A stretch of DNA of 17,566 nucleotides from Thermoproteota archaeon (GTDB taxonomy: Archaea; Thermoproteota; Methanomethylicia; Methanomethylicales; B66-G16): NCBI GenBank assembly GCA_003649085.1, contig QMQV01000025.1:1-17566 (forward strand). Reading direction: 5' to 3'. The position numbers were made by a program, and so were the translations under genes. The notes below the pieces were generated by a model. The model was not told where the DNA came from. It made no database searches and saw only the letters and a list, made by a program, of their open reading frames with translations. Below are positions 17,368 to 17,566 of the stretch, one piece after another (the stretch's first letter is position 1; every line of letters starts with the position of its first letter).

Positions 17368-17566
17368 TCATCGCTTCTTAGCCTTCCTCTTAGAGGTGGA
17401 CTCCTTAATTTCCTCGAAGATATTCTTCATCTTAATGGCATCTTTATCTAGTATTGGGCTTTCACTAATAATTACTGGCTCAATACCCCTTTCAACTAAG
17501 ACCTTGGCTAATAACCTAAAATCAGGTCCAAATTGTTCTTCATCTAGAGTGTGATGTTCTTTTTCT
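17368..17566 (-). CDS. Endonuclease IV-like AP endonuclease (TIM barrel), C-terminal part
   Basis: Sixty-five C-terminal residues are visible before a TGA at 17368-17370; the 5' part lies beyond the right edge. The sequence EKEHHTLDEEQFGPDFRLLA, then VLVERGIEPVIISESPILDK and DAIKMKNIFEEIKE, resembles the last strands and helix of archaeal endonuclease IV-type TIM barrels, with the Glu of ISESP in the place of a metal ligand. Such enzymes cut DNA at abasic sites. A lysine/arginine-rich tail ends the protein. With nurA 47 bases downstream, it may belong to the same repair transcript. A related xylose-isomerase-like barrel of other function cannot be excluded from a fragment. Confidence 0.72.
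   Translation of the reverse strand, partial: EKEHHTLDEEQFGPDFRLLAKVLVERGIEPVIISESPILDKDAIKMKNIFEEIKESTSKRKAKKR

Overview
The window is archaeal chromosomal DNA. Evidence is an A-type (archaeal V-type-like) ATP synthase operon, ribosomal protein eS26, an archaeal/eukaryotic-type prolyl-tRNA synthetase, TrmY, an archaeal CDP-alcohol phosphatidyltransferase, and the NurA-HerA-Mre11-Rad50 end-resection set. eS26 is absent from most Euryarchaeota. Together with a proteolipid that carries a signal peptide and the ATPase gene order, it points to the Thermoproteota/TACK side, probably a thermophile; the exact class cannot be read here. Genes are tightly packed, with no gene-free stretch over 150 bases. 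I see no tRNA, rRNA, CRISPR array or mobile element.

Layout. (1) 1-5677, minus strand: ATP synthase operon in transcription order F-E-A-B-D-(42-aa coiled-coil ORF)-K-I, with I running off the left edge. Subunit C is not in its common euryarchaeal place between E and F. The 42-aa ORF lies where Sulfolobus has its small 'epsilon' gene. (2) 5820-8563, plus strand: a PHP phosphoesterase with a Zn ribbon (COG1379 type), then proS. (3) 8560-9480, minus: a PfkB-family kinase, tail to tail with proS. (4) 9556-10435, plus: eS26 and trmY; trmY appears to start at a non-standard ATA codon. (5) 10398-17320, minus: nurA-herA-mre11-rad50, then an archaetidylinositol-phosphate-synthase-like gene that appears to start at CTG. 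(6) 17368-17566, minus: C-terminal end of an endonuclease IV-like AP endonuclease.

How the parts work together. The ATPase genes encode nearly a full rotary synthase: catalytic A3B3 head, central stalk D/F, peripheral stalk E, membrane ring K and stator I. A TATA-like element just before K may supply extra ring subunit. The repair operon encodes the machinery that processes DNA double-strand breaks: Mre11-Rad50 recognises and trims ends, and the HerA translocase with the NurA nuclease resects them. An AP endonuclease gene lies directly upstream. The eS26-trmY pair and proS belong to translation.

The strongest leads for follow-up are the two non-canonical start codons placed behind good Shine-Dalgarno sequences, the tiny ORF inside the ATPase operon, and a short Rad50 with unusual signature and D-loop motifs. 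I did not find a wholly new multi-gene system.
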